DNA from: Borreliella garinii
Lineage (GTDB): Bacteria > Spirochaetota > Spirochaetia > Borreliales > Borreliaceae
Assembly (NCBI RefSeq): GCF_001922545.1
Contig: NZ_CP018744.1
Coordinates: 372,001-436,000 of the forward strand
Length of the DNA stretch: 64,000 bases
Direction: 5' to 3'
Below the pieces are notes generated by a model, which was not told the DNA's origin, ran no database searches, and saw only the letters and a program-made list of their open reading frames with translations. Below, piece after piece: positions 1 through 11,200 of the stretch. Every line of letters begins with the position of its first letter. Position 1 is the stretch's first letter. The position numbers and the translations under genes are program-made.

Positions 1-163
1 AAATGGCGAAAATTTTGATCCAAGTCGTCATGAAGCAATAAGCATTGAAGAGAAAGAAGATCTTAAAAATCCAGAAATAGTAGAAGTATACCAAAAAGGA
101 TATTGCTACAACGACAGAATATTAAGAACAGCAAAAGTTAAAGTTGCTCAAAGTAAAAATTAA
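1..163 (+). CDS. grpE: GrpE, C-terminal fragment (nucleotide exchange factor)
   Basis: The reading frame is open from base 2 to a TAA at 161-163, giving 53 residues of a C-terminus cut by the window edge. The fragment has the GrpE-like ending in which a VYQKGY segment is followed by [10 protein letters not shown], the beta-domain region that contacts DnaK. GrpE is a dimeric cytoplasmic co-chaperone that releases ADP from DnaK. It lies 23 bases upstream of dnaK on the same strand, the expected grpE-dnaK-dnaJ order. The rest of the gene is outside the window. Confidence 0.85.
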   Translation, partial: NGENFDPSRHEAISIEEKEDLKNPEIVEVYQKGYCYNDRILRTAKVKVAQSKN

Positions 164-186
164 TTATAAAAAAGGAGGCTTATAAT

Positions 187-2094
187 ATGGGCAAAATAAT
201 AGGTATTGACCTAGGAACAACAAACTCATGCGTAGCTATAATGGAGCATGGAAAACCAGTTGTAATACAAAATTCAGAGGGTGGAAGAACTACTCCATCT
301 ATTGTTGCTTACACAAACAAAGGCGAAAGGCTTGTGGGGCAAGTCGCAAAAAACCAAATGGTTACAAACCCTGAAAACACAATTTATTCTATTAAAAGAT
401 TCATGGGAAGAAGATTTGAAGAGGTTGCAAGCGAAATAAAAATGGTTCCTTATAAAATAGAAAAGGGACTAAATGGCGATGCAAGAGTAAACATTTCCAA
501 TATAAAAAAGCAAATGTCACCGCCTGAAATCTCAGCAGCAACCCTTACAAAAATGAAAGAAACAGCAGAAGCTTACTTGGGTGAAAAAGTTACAGAAGCT
601 GTCATTACAGTTCCTGCATATTTTAACGATGCTCAAAGACAAGCTACAAAAGATGCTGGTAAGATAGCCGGCCTTGAAGTAAAAAGAATTGTTAACGAAC
701 CAACTGCCGCTGCTCTTGCTTATGGAATTGAAAAAAAACATGAAGAGATTGTTGCTGTTTACGATCTTGGCGGAGGAACATTTGATATTTCAATATTGGA
801 GCTTGGAGATGGCGTTTTTGAAGTTAAGTCAACTAATGGAGACACACATCTTGGGGGGGACAATTTTGACGATGAGATAATAAAGCATTTAATTTCAGAA
901 TTTAAAAAAGAAAGCGCTATTGATTTGTCAAACGACAAAATGGCTCTTCAAAGACTCAAAGAAGCAGCTGAAAAAGCTAAAATAGAACTTTCAGGCGCTC
1001 AAGAAGCTTCAATAAATCTTCCATTTATTACAGCAGATGCAAACGGCCCAAAACACTTACAATATACTCTAACAAGAGCAAAATTCGAACAAATGGTAGA
1101 CCACTTAGTTCAAAAAACAAAAGAACCATGCCTTAAGGCTATTAAAGATGCTGGGCTTAAAGCCTCTGACATTAACGAAGTAATACTTGTGGGCGGATCA
1201 ACAAGAATTCCTGCTATTCAAAAAATTGTAAAAGATATATTTGGACAAGATCCCAACAAAGGAGTAAATCCAGATGAAGCCGTAGCAATTGGAGCTGCTA
1301 TTCAAGGTGGTATTTTAACCGGAGAAACTAAAGACATGGTACTCCTTGACGTTACTCCACTCTCACTAGGAATAGAAACTCTAGGTGGTGTAATGACTAA
1401 ACTTATTGAACGAAACACTACAATTCCTACAAAAAAAAGTCAAGTATTCTCAACAGCTGCTGATAATCAAACCTCTGTTGATATTAAAGTCCTTCAAGGT
1501 GAACGTGAAATGGCAGCACAAAATAGAATACTTGGTAACTTTATACTTGATGGAATACCAGCAGCACCAAGAGGAGTACCTCAAATTGAAGTAAGCTTTG
1601 ACATTGACGCTAATGGAATAGTTCACGTATCTGCAAAAGATATGGGAACAGGCAAAGAACAGAAAATTAGAATTGAATCATCATCAGGGCTCTCTGAATC
1701 AGAAATAGATCGCATGGTAAAAGATGCAGAAGCTCATGCGGAAGAAGATAAAAAATTAAAAGAAAATATTGAGACAAAAAATACAGCTAATTCTTTAATT
1801 TATCAAACAGAAAAATCATTAAAAGAATATTCTGAAAAAATTTCAAGCGAAGACAAAGAAGCTATTGAAAATAAAATAAAAGAATTAAAAGAAGGTCTTG
1901 ATAAAGAAGACATTTCACTTATAAAATCTAGAACAGAAGAACTTCAAAAAGCTTCTTACAAGATAGCTGAGATGATGTATAAAGATTCTTCCCAGCAAAA
2001 TGCAAGCAGCCAACAAGAAAATGGTACCCAAAGCAATACAAGCGAAGAAGGGAAAGAGGCTGATTACGAAGTTGTTGACGAGGATAAAAAATAG
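187..2094 (+). CDS. dnaK: Chaperone DnaK (Hsp70)
   Basis: ATP-dependent cytoplasmic Hsp70 that binds exposed hydrophobic segments of client proteins together with DnaJ and GrpE. The 635-residue length is normal. The nucleotide-binding domain (about 1-380) opens with GIDLGTTNS, carries the DLGGGTFD phosphate loop near residue 195 and VGGSTRIP near 335. The substrate-binding domain follows, with the linker [13 protein letters not shown], and the tail ends in a charged EVVDEDKK motif typical of bacterial DnaK. A strong ribosome site, AAAGGAGG at 171-178, supports the ATG at 187. Its stop codon overlaps the dnaJ start by one base, so the two are translationally coupled. Confidence 0.98.
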   Translation: MGKIIGIDLGTTNSCVAIMEHGKPVVIQNSEGGRTTPSIVAYTNKGERLVGQVAKNQMVTNPENTIYSIKRFMGRRFEEVASEIKMVPYKIEKGLNGDARVNISNIKKQMSPPEISAATLTKMKETAEAYLGEKVTEAVITVPAYFNDAQRQATKDAGKIAGLEVKRIVNEPTAAALAYGIEKKHEEIVAVYDLGGGTFDISILELGDGVFEVKSTNGDTHLGGDNFDDEIIKHLISEFKKESAIDLSNDKMALQRLKEAAEKAKIELSGAQEASINLPFITADANGPKHLQYTLTRAKFEQMVDHLVQKTKEPCLKAIKDAGLKASDINEVILVGGSTRIPAIQKIVKDIFGQDPNKGVNPDEAVAIGAAIQGGILTGETKDMVLLDVTPLSLGIETLGGVMTKLIERNTTIPTKKSQVFSTAADNQTSVDIKVLQGEREMAAQNRILGNFILDGIPAAPRGVPQIEVSFDIDANGIVHVSAKDMGTGKEQKIRIESSSGLSESEIDRMVKDAEAHAEEDKKLKENIETKNTANSLIYQTEKSLKEYSEKISSEDKEAIENKIKELKEGLDKEDISLIKSRTEELQKASYKIAEMMYKDSSQQNASSQQENGTQSNTSEEGKEADYEVVDEDKK

Positions 2095-3188
2095 TGAAAA
2101 AAGATTATTATGAAATTTTGGGGCTCTCAAAAGGAGCCTCAAAAGATGAAATAAAAAAAGCTTATAGAAAAATAGCAATTAAATATCACCCCGACAGAAA
2201 TCAAGGAAATGAAGAGGCCGCTTCTATCTTTAAAGAAGCTACTCAGGCTTACGAAGTTTTAATAGACGACAATAAAAGAGCCAAATATGACAGATTTGGA
2301 CATTCGGCTTTTGAAGGAGGGGGCTTTGAGGGATTTTCAGGCGGATTTAGTGGATTTTCAGACATCTTCGAAGATTTTGGCGATATTTTTGATTCATTTT
2401 TCACTGGGAACAAAGGACAAGAAAGAAATAAAAAACATGCAAAAGGTGAAGACGTAGGATACAATATAGAAATATCCCTTGAAAATGCATACTTTGGTTA
2501 CAAAAATAATATAAACATAACAAGACAAATACTCTGCCATTCTTGTCTTGGGAAAAAATCCGAAAAAGGGACAAGTCCTTCAATATGTAACATGTGTAAC
2601 GGCAGCGGCAGAGTAGTACAAGGCGGAGGATTTTTCAGAGTTACAACAACATGTTCCAAATGCTACGGTGAGGGTAAAATAATATCAAACCCTTGTAAAT
2701 CTTGTAAGGGAAAAGGACGCATTACAAGTCAAGAAACTATTCAATTAAACATTCCTTCAGGCATTGATAATAACCAACAAATAAAAATGAAAGGGAAAGG
2801 AAATGTTAATCCAGACAACCAAGAATATGGTGATCTTTATGTAAAAATATTAATAAGATCTCATAAAATATTTAAAAGAAATGGCAAAGATCTCTACGCA
2901 ATTCTTCCAATAAGCTTTACTCAAGCAGCCCTGGGAAAAGAAGTAAGAATAAAAACAATAGCTTCAAAAGAGATTAAAATACAAATTCCAAAAGGAATAG
3001 AAAATGAAGAACAAATTTTAGTTAAAAGCGCAGGAATGCCAATTCTTCAAACCGAAAAGTTTGGAAACTTAATATTAATCACTAAAATAAAAACACCTAA
3101 AAATTTAAATTCTAATGCTATCAAACTTTTTGAAAACTTAAGTAAAGAATTAAGAGATGGTGATGAAATAGATTTACTCAAAGTATAA
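2094..3188 (+). CDS. dnaJ: Chaperone DnaJ (Hsp40)
   Basis: Co-chaperone that stimulates DnaK ATPase and delivers substrates. The 364-residue protein has an N-terminal J domain with the HPD signature in KYHPDRN (about residue 33), a Gly/Phe-rich linker (about 65-105), and four CxxC zinc-binding repeats (CHSC, CNMC, CSKC, CKSC) between about 145 and 215, followed by the C-terminal substrate-binding region. The first repeat lacks the usual GxG after CxxC. The start is a GTG at 2094 that shares its G with the dnaK TAG stop. The next gene begins two bases after its stop. Confidence 0.97.
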   Translation: MKKDYYEILGLSKGASKDEIKKAYRKIAIKYHPDRNQGNEEAASIFKEATQAYEVLIDDNKRAKYDRFGHSAFEGGGFEGFSGGFSGFSDIFEDFGDIFDSFFTGNKGQERNKKHAKGEDVGYNIEISLENAYFGYKNNINITRQILCHSCLGKKSEKGTSPSICNMCNGSGRVVQGGGFFRVTTTCSKCYGEGKIISNPCKSCKGKGRITSQETIQLNIPSGIDNNQQIKMKGKGNVNPDNQEYGDLYVKILIRSHKIFKRNGKDLYAILPISFTQAALGKEVRIKTIASKEIKIQIPKGIENEEQILVKSAGMPILQTEKFGNLILITKIKTPKNLNSNAIKLFENLSKELRDGDEIDLLKV

Positions 3189-3190
3189 AT

Positions 3191-3931
3191 ATGTATATAA
3201 CTCATGCCAATTCAATAATTGAAAGCATAAAAAATAATAAAGGTTTTGAACTTTATATATCAAAAAAAAGTTCAAAGACTAAAGAAATTGAAAGATTAGC
3301 TAAAACACAAAATATAAAAATAATAAGAATAAGTATAAATGAACTTGACAAAATTCTTAAAAGCAAAGACCACAGAGGATTTGCATTAAAACTAAAACTT
3401 GAAAAAAATAAAAATGAAAAAACACAAACTAAAGATTTTGAAAACCTACTAGAAACATTTAAAAAAAAAGAACATGCTTTCATTTTGCTTTTGGATAAAA
3501 TAGAAGATCCCCAAAACTTCGGAGCAATCCTTAGAACAGCAGAACAGTTTAGTATAGATCTTGTAGTTACTACTCAAAAACGTAGTGCAAAAGACAATTT
3601 AACAGTTTTGCGCACTAGCTCTGGTGCAAGTCAATATGTAAAAAAAATAACAGTTACAAACATAAACAACACAATATATTCTTTGAAAAAACATGGCTTT
3701 TGGATATACGCTGGTGATATTAAAGGACAAGATATAAACAAAATTAAAATAAACGATAAAAAAATTGCACTTATTTTAGGGAATGAAGGCAAAGGCGTAC
3801 ACAAGCTAATAAAAGAAAATTCTGATTTTTTAATAAGAATCCCAACTAGCGGCAAAATAGACTCACTTAATGTTTCTGTATCAACAGGCATTTTAATTTT
3901 TGAAATCAAAAGGCAATTAAATCTACTCTAA
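3191..3931 (+). CDS. SpoU/TrmH-family RNA 2'-O-ribose methyltransferase (RlmB-like)
   Basis: SPOUT-class S-adenosylmethionine methyltransferase, 246 residues, close to the usual length of RlmB/TrmH proteins with an N-terminal substrate-binding domain. The three family motifs are visible: DPQNFGAILRTAE (motif 1, about residue 110), LILGNEGKGV (motif 2, about 193) and IPTSGKIDSLNVSVSTGIL (motif 3, near 220), which together form the knotted SAM site. It likely modifies 23S rRNA or a tRNA; the exact target cannot be read from the sequence. It begins two bases after dnaJ and is probably in the same transcript. It converges on trxB across 49 bases with no clear terminator. Confidence 0.9.
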   Translation: MYITHANSIIESIKNNKGFELYISKKSSKTKEIERLAKTQNIKIIRISINELDKILKSKDHRGFALKLKLEKNKNEKTQTKDFENLLETFKKKEHAFILLLDKIEDPQNFGAILRTAEQFSIDLVVTTQKRSAKDNLTVLRTSSGASQYVKKITVTNINNTIYSLKKHGFWIYAGDIKGQDINKIKINDKKIALILGNEGKGVHKLIKENSDFLIRIPTSGKIDSLNVSVSTGILIFEIKRQLNLL

Positions 3932-3980
3932 AACATTAAATTAAAGCTTTATTTAAAACTAAAAAACATCTTAATAAAAA

Positions 3981-4961
3981 CTATTTTAAAAAATTTCCTA
4001 ACTCAACAGATGCAATAAACCCTTCAGCAGCAGCAGTAATGGCTTGAGCATAAAGTTTATTGCTAACATCTCCACACGAAAAAACACCATTAACACTTGT
4101 TTTAACAACATCTTTAGTTATAATAAATCCCTCTTCATCCAAATCTAAAAATCCCTTTAAAAATTCTGTATTCGGCTTATAACCAACAGCCATAAATACA
4201 CCATTTACTTCTAATTTATTTACAACATTATCTTTTTCATTAAAAATCTTAATCGAAGAAACAGAAGATTCGCCATCTACTTCTATGGCTTCTGAATTAT
4301 AAAAAATCTCAATATTTGGCAACTTCGCAACACTATCTCTTAGCATAGCAATAGCCCTAAGATAATCTTTTCTTACAATAATATAAACCTTATCCACTAA
4401 TTTGCTTAAATAAATTGATTCTGAAAGGGCAGTATTGCCTCCACCAATTACGGCAACCCTTTTACCTTTAAAAAGATGTCCATCACAAATAGCACAAACC
4501 GAAATACCCTTATTCCAAAATAAATCTGAATTTTTAAGAGTTTCAAGTTTTTTAGGTTTTGATCCCACAGCAATAATAACAGCTTTACTTTTATAAATAT
4601 AATTTTCTGTATAAAGGTAAAAAATATTATTCTCCCTTTTTATAGAAAAAACAGTTTCGGGAAAAGTTTTGGCTCCAAGATTTACTACTTGCTCTCTCAT
4701 ATTTAACATCAAATCTCTACCACTTATTCCATTTTTAAAGCCAGGATAATTATAAACTTCTGTAGTTGTAGTAAGCTGTCCTCCAGGTTCAGGGCCTTCT
4801 AAAATAGCAACTTTATAATTACTCATAACAGAATAAATACCAGCTGTTAATCCAGCCGGACCAGATCCTAAAATTATTACATCTTCAATAAATTCTATCT
4901 CTTTTTGAGATAAATTTTCCTTTTTGGTCAGATTTACATTAATAGTTTCAAATTCTAACAT
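3981..4961 (-). CDS. trxB: Thioredoxin reductase
   Basis: FAD/NADPH flavoprotein that reduces thioredoxin in the cytoplasm. The 326-residue protein shows the FAD dinucleotide-binding motif GSGPAG near residue 34, the redox-active CAIC pair in ICDG context (about 155-160), the NADPH-binding GGGNTA motif (about 174) and the C-terminal FAD motif FSCGDV (about 295). The first 25 residues before the FAD motif are longer than in most TrxB proteins and the ribosome site is poor, so a shorter start is possible, but no internal ATG with a clear ribosome site was found. It is followed on the far side by pheT, 70 bases upstream. Confidence 0.96.
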   Translation of the reverse strand: MLEFETINVNLTKKENLSQKEIEFIEDVIILGSGPAGLTAGIYSVMSNYKVAILEGPEPGGQLTTTTEVYNYPGFKNGISGRDLMLNMREQVVNLGAKTFPETVFSIKRENNIFYLYTENYIYKSKAVIIAVGSKPKKLETLKNSDLFWNKGISVCAICDGHLFKGKRVAVIGGGNTALSESIYLSKLVDKVYIIVRKDYLRAIAMLRDSVAKLPNIEIFYNSEAIEVDGESSVSSIKIFNEKDNVVNKLEVNGVFMAVGYKPNTEFLKGFLDLDEEGFIITKDVVKTSVNGVFSCGDVSNKLYAQAITAAAEGFIASVELGNFLK

Positions 4962-5031
4962 ATCTAAATTTTAAGCCTCTCTTAAAAACTTCAATATAAA
5001 TCTTAGCATTGCTAAAATTAATATTAAATAT

Positions 5032-6732
5032 TTAAGATTGACTCATAAGTTTATTGATATTAACCTCAAAAACAGAACATGGAATAAAAATCCCAAAATT
5101 ATTCAAAACATAAGGTGAAATTTCACCAAAGCTACCCACATTGAAACCTTCAATCAAAATATCTGCTCCCCTACCATTAATATAAAAAGTAGCTTTTGAC
5201 TCTCTTAAATTAATCTCAATATTTAAATAATAAAAAAGCGTTGCAACAATTGAATTAATCTCATTAAAAGAAATTTCTTTGCCAGACATTAAAAAAGCTA
5301 AATTGGTAAAAGTGCTTGTTCCTTCAGCAGCATCCAAATTCTTTAAAGCTACCTTGCCAACCTCAAAAATTTTATGTGGATAAGGAAAATTAGAACTAAC
5401 GCTTTCTGATTTTAATAAATTAGGTATTATTGATGCTCTAATATATTCATAATTCTCTGTCATTGGATTAGATACTTTTAAAAAATTTTGATCATCAATA
5501 TTCATTCTATCAATAAAATCTTTCTTAGAGCCCATATAATTATAAATCATCTCTTGGAATCCCATACCCACCATTAAATTTCTAACATTCCTTGAAAACT
5601 TTTCCAAAGCCCCAAGCCTTCCTATTGTAAAGGCCTTGGGAAGCTCTGGATAAAAACTTGCAAGACCTTCCCCTATCATTACATCTTCAATTACATCAAC
5701 TTCATGAAGAAAGTCATTTCTATAAAAGGGTGGAATAATATAATTTTTAAAATCTCTAGAATAAGAACTTACTCCCATTTTTTTTAAATTAAGGCAAATA
5801 CGCTCTAATGTTAAATTAGTTCCAAGCAGTCTATTAACATTTTTCACATCAAACTCTACTTCTTCTTGAAAATAATAAGGGCATACTAATTCTTCAAAAT
5901 CTAAACCAAAAGGCTCTCTAAACACAGTTTTTACGGGCAAAATTTCAAAACCCATATCATAAAAATCACAAGCTACTATAGATAAAGCTAGCAAAGTTGC
6001 TTCAAAATCGATGCCTGTAACCTCAACAAATAAATCAGTATCACCAACCTTTAAAGATCCAATATTGTTAGAATTAATTATTGGGGGGTACGAAACTACT
6101 TTATTATTATTATCTAATAATAAAGGATACTTATCAAAATTTTTGACAATATAGGAATATTCCAACCCTTTGGGATGCTTTTCATTTATTTCTAAAAGAG
6201 AAAGCTCACAATCCATTCCCAAAGGAACAAACTTATGATTAGGAGACGAAGCAACATAACTGATTGGAAATTTAATAAAATTAGAATTATACATCCCCAT
6301 TGCAACTCTTCTTCTCTTTTGTCCATAACTTTGACAAAGTTTTTCTTGAAATTGAATTAGTGCTTCAAGCATTCTATCATTAATAATCAATCCTTTTGCT
6401 AAAAACCCAAAAATAAACGGTCTTATTTGGGACATTTTATTGTCCACTAAAATTTCACCATAGCACTTTTTGAAATCTCCTTTTTTTGAAAAAAAATCAT
6501 AATAAGGAATTTCTCCAAAAAGATACGTTTTTATTTGACGAGCAAGTCCAGTATAAGACCACAAATCTGGTCTATTTGTATCATTAAATTCTATTTTGAT
6601 TTTTCCTGAATTTTCATCAAAACCATCAAATTCTGCTTTAAATGGTTCAAGTAATTCTGAAATCTCTAAATTTGTAAAATTTTTTCCTATTTTATCTAAA
6701 AAAAGATTTTTGTAAATTTCTACCTTTGGCAT
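5032..6732 (-). CDS. pheT: Phenylalanyl-tRNA synthetase beta subunit, archaeal/eukaryal type
   Basis: Beta subunit of the (alpha-beta)2 enzyme that charges tRNA-Phe. At 566 residues it is far shorter than the usual bacterial PheT (about 790-800). It starts directly at MPKVEIYKNLF and lacks the N-terminal OB-fold tRNA-binding domain and the C-terminal ferredoxin-fold anticodon-binding domain of the bacterial form. The B3/B4 editing-like region includes YPPIINSNNIG (about 216), and a B5-like DNA-binding region lies near residue 290. This layout matches archaeal and eukaryal beta subunits. It overlaps the end of pheS by 13 bases. Confidence 0.95.
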   Translation of the reverse strand: MPKVEIYKNLFLDKIGKNFTNLEISELLEPFKAEFDGFDENSGKIKIEFNDTNRPDLWSYTGLARQIKTYLFGEIPYYDFFSKKGDFKKCYGEILVDNKMSQIRPFIFGFLAKGLIINDRMLEALIQFQEKLCQSYGQKRRRVAMGMYNSNFIKFPISYVASSPNHKFVPLGMDCELSLLEINEKHPKGLEYSYIVKNFDKYPLLLDNNNKVVSYPPIINSNNIGSLKVGDTDLFVEVTGIDFEATLLALSIVACDFYDMGFEILPVKTVFREPFGLDFEELVCPYYFQEEVEFDVKNVNRLLGTNLTLERICLNLKKMGVSSYSRDFKNYIIPPFYRNDFLHEVDVIEDVMIGEGLASFYPELPKAFTIGRLGALEKFSRNVRNLMVGMGFQEMIYNYMGSKKDFIDRMNIDDQNFLKVSNPMTENYEYIRASIIPNLLKSESVSSNFPYPHKIFEVGKVALKNLDAAEGTSTFTNLAFLMSGKEISFNEINSIVATLFYYLNIEINLRESKATFYINGRGADILIEGFNVGSFGEISPYVLNNFGIFIPCSVFEVNINKLMSQS

Positions 6733-8282
6733 CTTCTCTTTCCTCGCCTTAAAACAACATCACCAATATCATAAGTAAAAAGATCTCTTAAATCATTTAG
6801 GCCTAAGTGCATTAAAGCCATTCTATCTATTCCAATTCCCCAAGCAATAACAGGAAAATCAATGCCTAAGGGTTTTGTAACTTCTGGCCTAAAAATTCCA
6901 CTTCCTCCAAGCTCAAACCAGCCAAGAACAGGATGTTTTACATGTATTTCAATCGATGGTTCAGTAAAAGGAAAATATGCGGGAACATATTTAACTTCTG
7001 TAGCGCCCGCAAACTCTTTGGCAAAAATTTCAAGAAGGCCTAGCAAAGTTTTAATACTAACACCATCCTCAATAACAATCCCCTCGGTTTGATAAAAATC
7101 GACTCCGTGAGTTGCATCTACTTGATCATATCTAAAACATCTAATAACTCCAAAATATCTGCTTGGATTTTTGGCATTAATTAATTGTTTTGCAGAAAGA
7201 ACGGTGCCATGGGTTCTTAAAACCAATCTCTTGGAAAGATCCTCACTAAAGCTATATCTCCAACCTCTTGAGCCTGTTGCATATCCTGTTTCATGAGCTA
7301 ATTTTACATTAGAAAAATAAGGTTCGGGTAAAGATTTTTGCATACTGGGATCTGCAATGTAATAAACATCCTTAATATCACGAGAAGGATGAAATTGGGG
7401 CATAAAAAGAGCATCGTTGTTGAAAAATTCTGTTTCTATCAAAGGACCGTCAAACTCTTCAAAACCAAGCCCTACCAATTTGTCTTTAATTTTAGAAACA
7501 TAATCTAAATAAGAATTAAAGCGCCCAATAAAAATTTTAGCTGATGGAACATGAATATTATAAGCTCTAAATTTTTTATTCTCATAAGTCTTATTTTTTA
7601 AAATTTCAGGAGTAAGCTTAGTAATCTCATCTCCTGTTAATTTGTTTTTCATTAAAAAATTTTTGACTTCCAATCCAAAACCAGATAATCTAAAAGTTAA
7701 ATCAAGTTTTTCTGTTATTTTAAAAAATACAGAATCTGCTCCTTTTTTCTTAGCAAAATTTGATATTAATGAAAGCTCTTCATTTGTTAAACTTTCTCTA
7801 AGAAGATCATTGCTTTTTGCTCTTTCTAGCAATACACGTATTTTTTGATAATTGACCTCTATGCCGTCTAAACAATTTATAATAATCTGTTTATTCAAAT
7901 CAAGAGAAAGAATGCCCTCTTTTAATAAATTTCCAAACGCTTTGCCCACTTCTTTAACATCAAGATCAAGCTCTAAGGCTAAATTTGAAGCAAAAACTGC
8001 CTTTCGAGATACCAGGTTTATTATTTTTTCCTCAACAAATCCAGCTGTTAAAGCGCTAAGGCCTCTTTCTGTTGCTTTATAAAATACATTTAATTTCCTA
8101 CAAGTCTCTTCAATAATCTTTTTAGAATTTAACCATTCAATTGTTTTGTTTGCCTGACCTTCATTAAACCCTAATTTTTCAATAATAATTGAAGCAGAAA
8201 TATCATCCTCTTCTCCATTGTTTAAAATTATTTTCATCTCAAGAGGATGTAATGTTTTTATTAAATTTAAATCTGACTTCAT
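6720..8282 (-). CDS. pheS: Phenylalanyl-tRNA synthetase alpha subunit, archaeal/eukaryal type
   Basis: Catalytic subunit of PheRS. The 520 residues exceed the roughly 340 of bacterial PheS, because the first 170 or so carry winged-helix-like segments in place of the bacterial coiled coil. The class II catalytic core follows: motif 2 includes RTHGTVLSAKQL and the segment FRYDQVDATHG (about 360-395), and motif 3 is WGIGIDRMALM near the C-terminus. The gene order here is pheS then pheT in the direction of transcription. Together with the short PheT this is the archaeal-type enzyme, known from spirochetes and thought to have been acquired laterally. Confidence 0.95.
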   Translation of the reverse strand: MKSDLNLIKTLHPLEMKIILNNGEEDDISASIIIEKLGFNEGQANKTIEWLNSKKIIEETCRKLNVFYKATERGLSALTAGFVEEKIINLVSRKAVFASNLALELDLDVKEVGKAFGNLLKEGILSLDLNKQIIINCLDGIEVNYQKIRVLLERAKSNDLLRESLTNEELSLISNFAKKKGADSVFFKITEKLDLTFRLSGFGLEVKNFLMKNKLTGDEITKLTPEILKNKTYENKKFRAYNIHVPSAKIFIGRFNSYLDYVSKIKDKLVGLGFEEFDGPLIETEFFNNDALFMPQFHPSRDIKDVYYIADPSMQKSLPEPYFSNVKLAHETGYATGSRGWRYSFSEDLSKRLVLRTHGTVLSAKQLINAKNPSRYFGVIRCFRYDQVDATHGVDFYQTEGIVIEDGVSIKTLLGLLEIFAKEFAGATEVKYVPAYFPFTEPSIEIHVKHPVLGWFELGGSGIFRPEVTKPLGIDFPVIAWGIGIDRMALMHLGLNDLRDLFTYDIGDVVLRRGKRRCQR

Positions 8283-8293
8283 AAATATAACCC

Positions 8294-11200
8294 TTAATCA
8301 CCTTTGTTGCTTATACCAAGCTCTAAAATAAGTTCAACTTCCCCAATAGATAATTTAGTAGCTCTAGAAATTTCTTCAGCACTCCACCCCTGTCTCATTA
8401 ATTTTATTACAGAATTCCTAACAGTTTCATTATTAAGACCAACATTATCTTGATATTTAGAATCTGTTTTGACAAGAATACCAAGAGTTTTTATTCTCTC
8501 TTCTGCTGCAATATTTAAATTCTCTAACCTTGTTTCAGATTTCACTACCTTTTCTCTCATAGTTAAAGTATTTTTTAACCTATTTTCAATATCTAAGAGC
8601 ATTTCCCTTAAATTCTGAGCATTAATCAATACTTCTTCTGAAAGCCCTTTGTTTAATAAAAGATTCGAAACAGCATTTTCCATATCCTTTAGATTGTTCT
8701 GAAACTTAGCACTCTCTTTACTTAAAGTATTAAATCTTTTCTCCATTTCATTTATTAAATCAAAGTTTTTATCAACGGACTCTATAGTACTCTTTAATAT
8801 ACCCTCTTTATTGCTAATTCTTTCATAATTATCAAGAATATTTCTCTGTTCGTCAGCTATATCTTTTATTTTAGCTTTATAAATTTGCATTTCATCATAA
8901 GATTCGATTAAACTCTTATATCTACTATCAAATGAAGAGTAAAATTCAAAGAATCTATTAAAATCATTCTTAATATCTTTAATAGATTCTTGTTCTAACT
9001 TCAACTCATTAAAAGTTTCAATAATACCTAATGTTTCTTTTTGAATATTATAGAATTCCTTGTTAACGTTTTCAAAATTATTTTTATATTCTTGAGCAAG
9101 ATCTATCTCATTTTTTAAAGTTTCCCATAATTTTTCCAACTTCTCCTTAAGAGAATAAGCCTCTAAAAATATAGAATTATTTTTTTCAAGCTCAGCATCT
9201 AGTTTCTTAAAATTTTCAATTTGAAAATTTATTTTATCATAACTATCTTCAAATTCTTTTCTCAAGTCAGATTTATATTCAACCAAATTGTCTTTAGCTT
9301 CACTAATAAATTTATTAAATTCAGTATCACAATTTAATATTTTAGATTCAAGTTCTAAAACATTAGTATCAACTTCTTTCAATAATTCTTTATAATTTTT
9401 CTTGAACTCAACCTCAAATTTATCAATTTGTTCTTGCAAATCATTCTTTACAGTTTCAATCTCCAACGTTGAATGTTTTAAACTTTTTTTAAGCTCATCT
9501 TCAAGTAAGCCAAACTCTGATTTTATAGATTTAGAAAACGCATTATATTCATTCTCAATTGATGCCTCAATATTATTTCTATATAAACCAATTTTTTCAG
9601 AAAATTCTGAAATATTTTTATGCATTAATTCAATTTGACCTTCAAAGCTTTCTTTATCACTAGAAATTACATCAATCATTTCCCGTCTTACTTTATCAAG
9701 ATTAGAAGACAAGGTTGTAAACTCATTCTCTAATTTTTGATTAAGCTCAAAAATCCTATCTTCAAGGCTCTTTTGTTGATCTAAAAATTTCACTTCTGCT
9801 TGAATTAAGATGTCTTCGGTTTTCTTATTAACCCTTTCGTCTATCTTTTCTACTTTAAAATCAACAAATTTTTCAAGATCTAAAACTTTAAGATTTAATG
9901 ACTCACCAATATTTTTAAAATCAAGATTAACTGATTGTTCAATTTTTTTAGCCTCGCTTTGCAAATTGCCAAAAATCTCTTCAGCCTTAATCTCAAGGCT
10001 ATCTTTAAAAGATTCTAAACCAATCTTAACATTAAGAATATCATTCTCAAATGATTTAATTTCAAGTTCAGCAAGACTTATTTTTTTTTCTATTGTACTA
10101 TAAGATTTTTCTTGCCAATTTTTTACATCATCTTTAATATTTAAAAACCAAGAATCAATAATATTTTGCCTATTATTTACAAAATCAATAAATTCATCTA
10201 CCCTTCCAGTAATATTAGTTTCCATTAAAGCTATCTCACTCTCCATATCTTTTTTTTTAGAAGAAAATTCCTTAGTAAAATCTAAATAAAAATTTTCTTT
10301 ATCATTTTTCATTTTTTGTTCAATATCTAGGCGGAAACTTTGAATAAGTTCTGTTTTATTTTCTAGATTTTTAGACAAATCATATTCTAAATTTTGAATT
10401 TTATCATTATACGAAGCAACAAAGTTTTCTAAAGAATATTTAAGCTCTTCACCTCTAATTTTCAAATCTTTAAAAAAATCTTCTTCTAATAGCTTAAGAT
10501 GAGATGAAACATTATGATAAGACTCTTCTTTCAATCTAATAACATCTTTTTCAATATTATTTAAATCAGATTCAAGATTTTTAAGATTTTTCAGTTGAGA
10601 TTCAAGTTCAAAAATCATCTCTTTATTTGAATCCTTAAACTCTTCACTTAAAGTTGCAATATGAGAATTCAATCTCTCTAAAAACTCATCGTACACATCA
10701 GCATACTTTTTCTCAAGCCCATCATATTGACTTAAAGCTAAATTATCAATGGCTTTAATTTTATCATCAATTTTACTCTCCAAATTCAATTGCCCTTCAT
10801 TACACCTTTCTTCAAGTTCAATATACTTAAGATTAAAATCATTGGCTATTTTATCAATACACCCATTCACTTTATCATTCAAATTTTTCTCTATGCTATC
10901 AAAAGTATTTTCAATTGATTTTAAAGAATCGATTCTCTTATGAATTTCATTTTCATACTTTACAATGTCATCATCAATTAAAGTGTTTACCTTTTTTATA
11001 CAAACCTCAAAATGATTTTTTATATTCTCTTCAACACTTCCTTTAATCTCTCCAAATTGAGAATTTATAATACCGTAACAATCTTGAATTTTATCTCTCA
11101 ATTCTTTTTCAAACTCTAAAATATCTTTTGATCTTCGCTCTATTATCTCAAAATTATGATCCATTTCAGAAATCTTAATTTGTAAATTTTCATCATTTAT

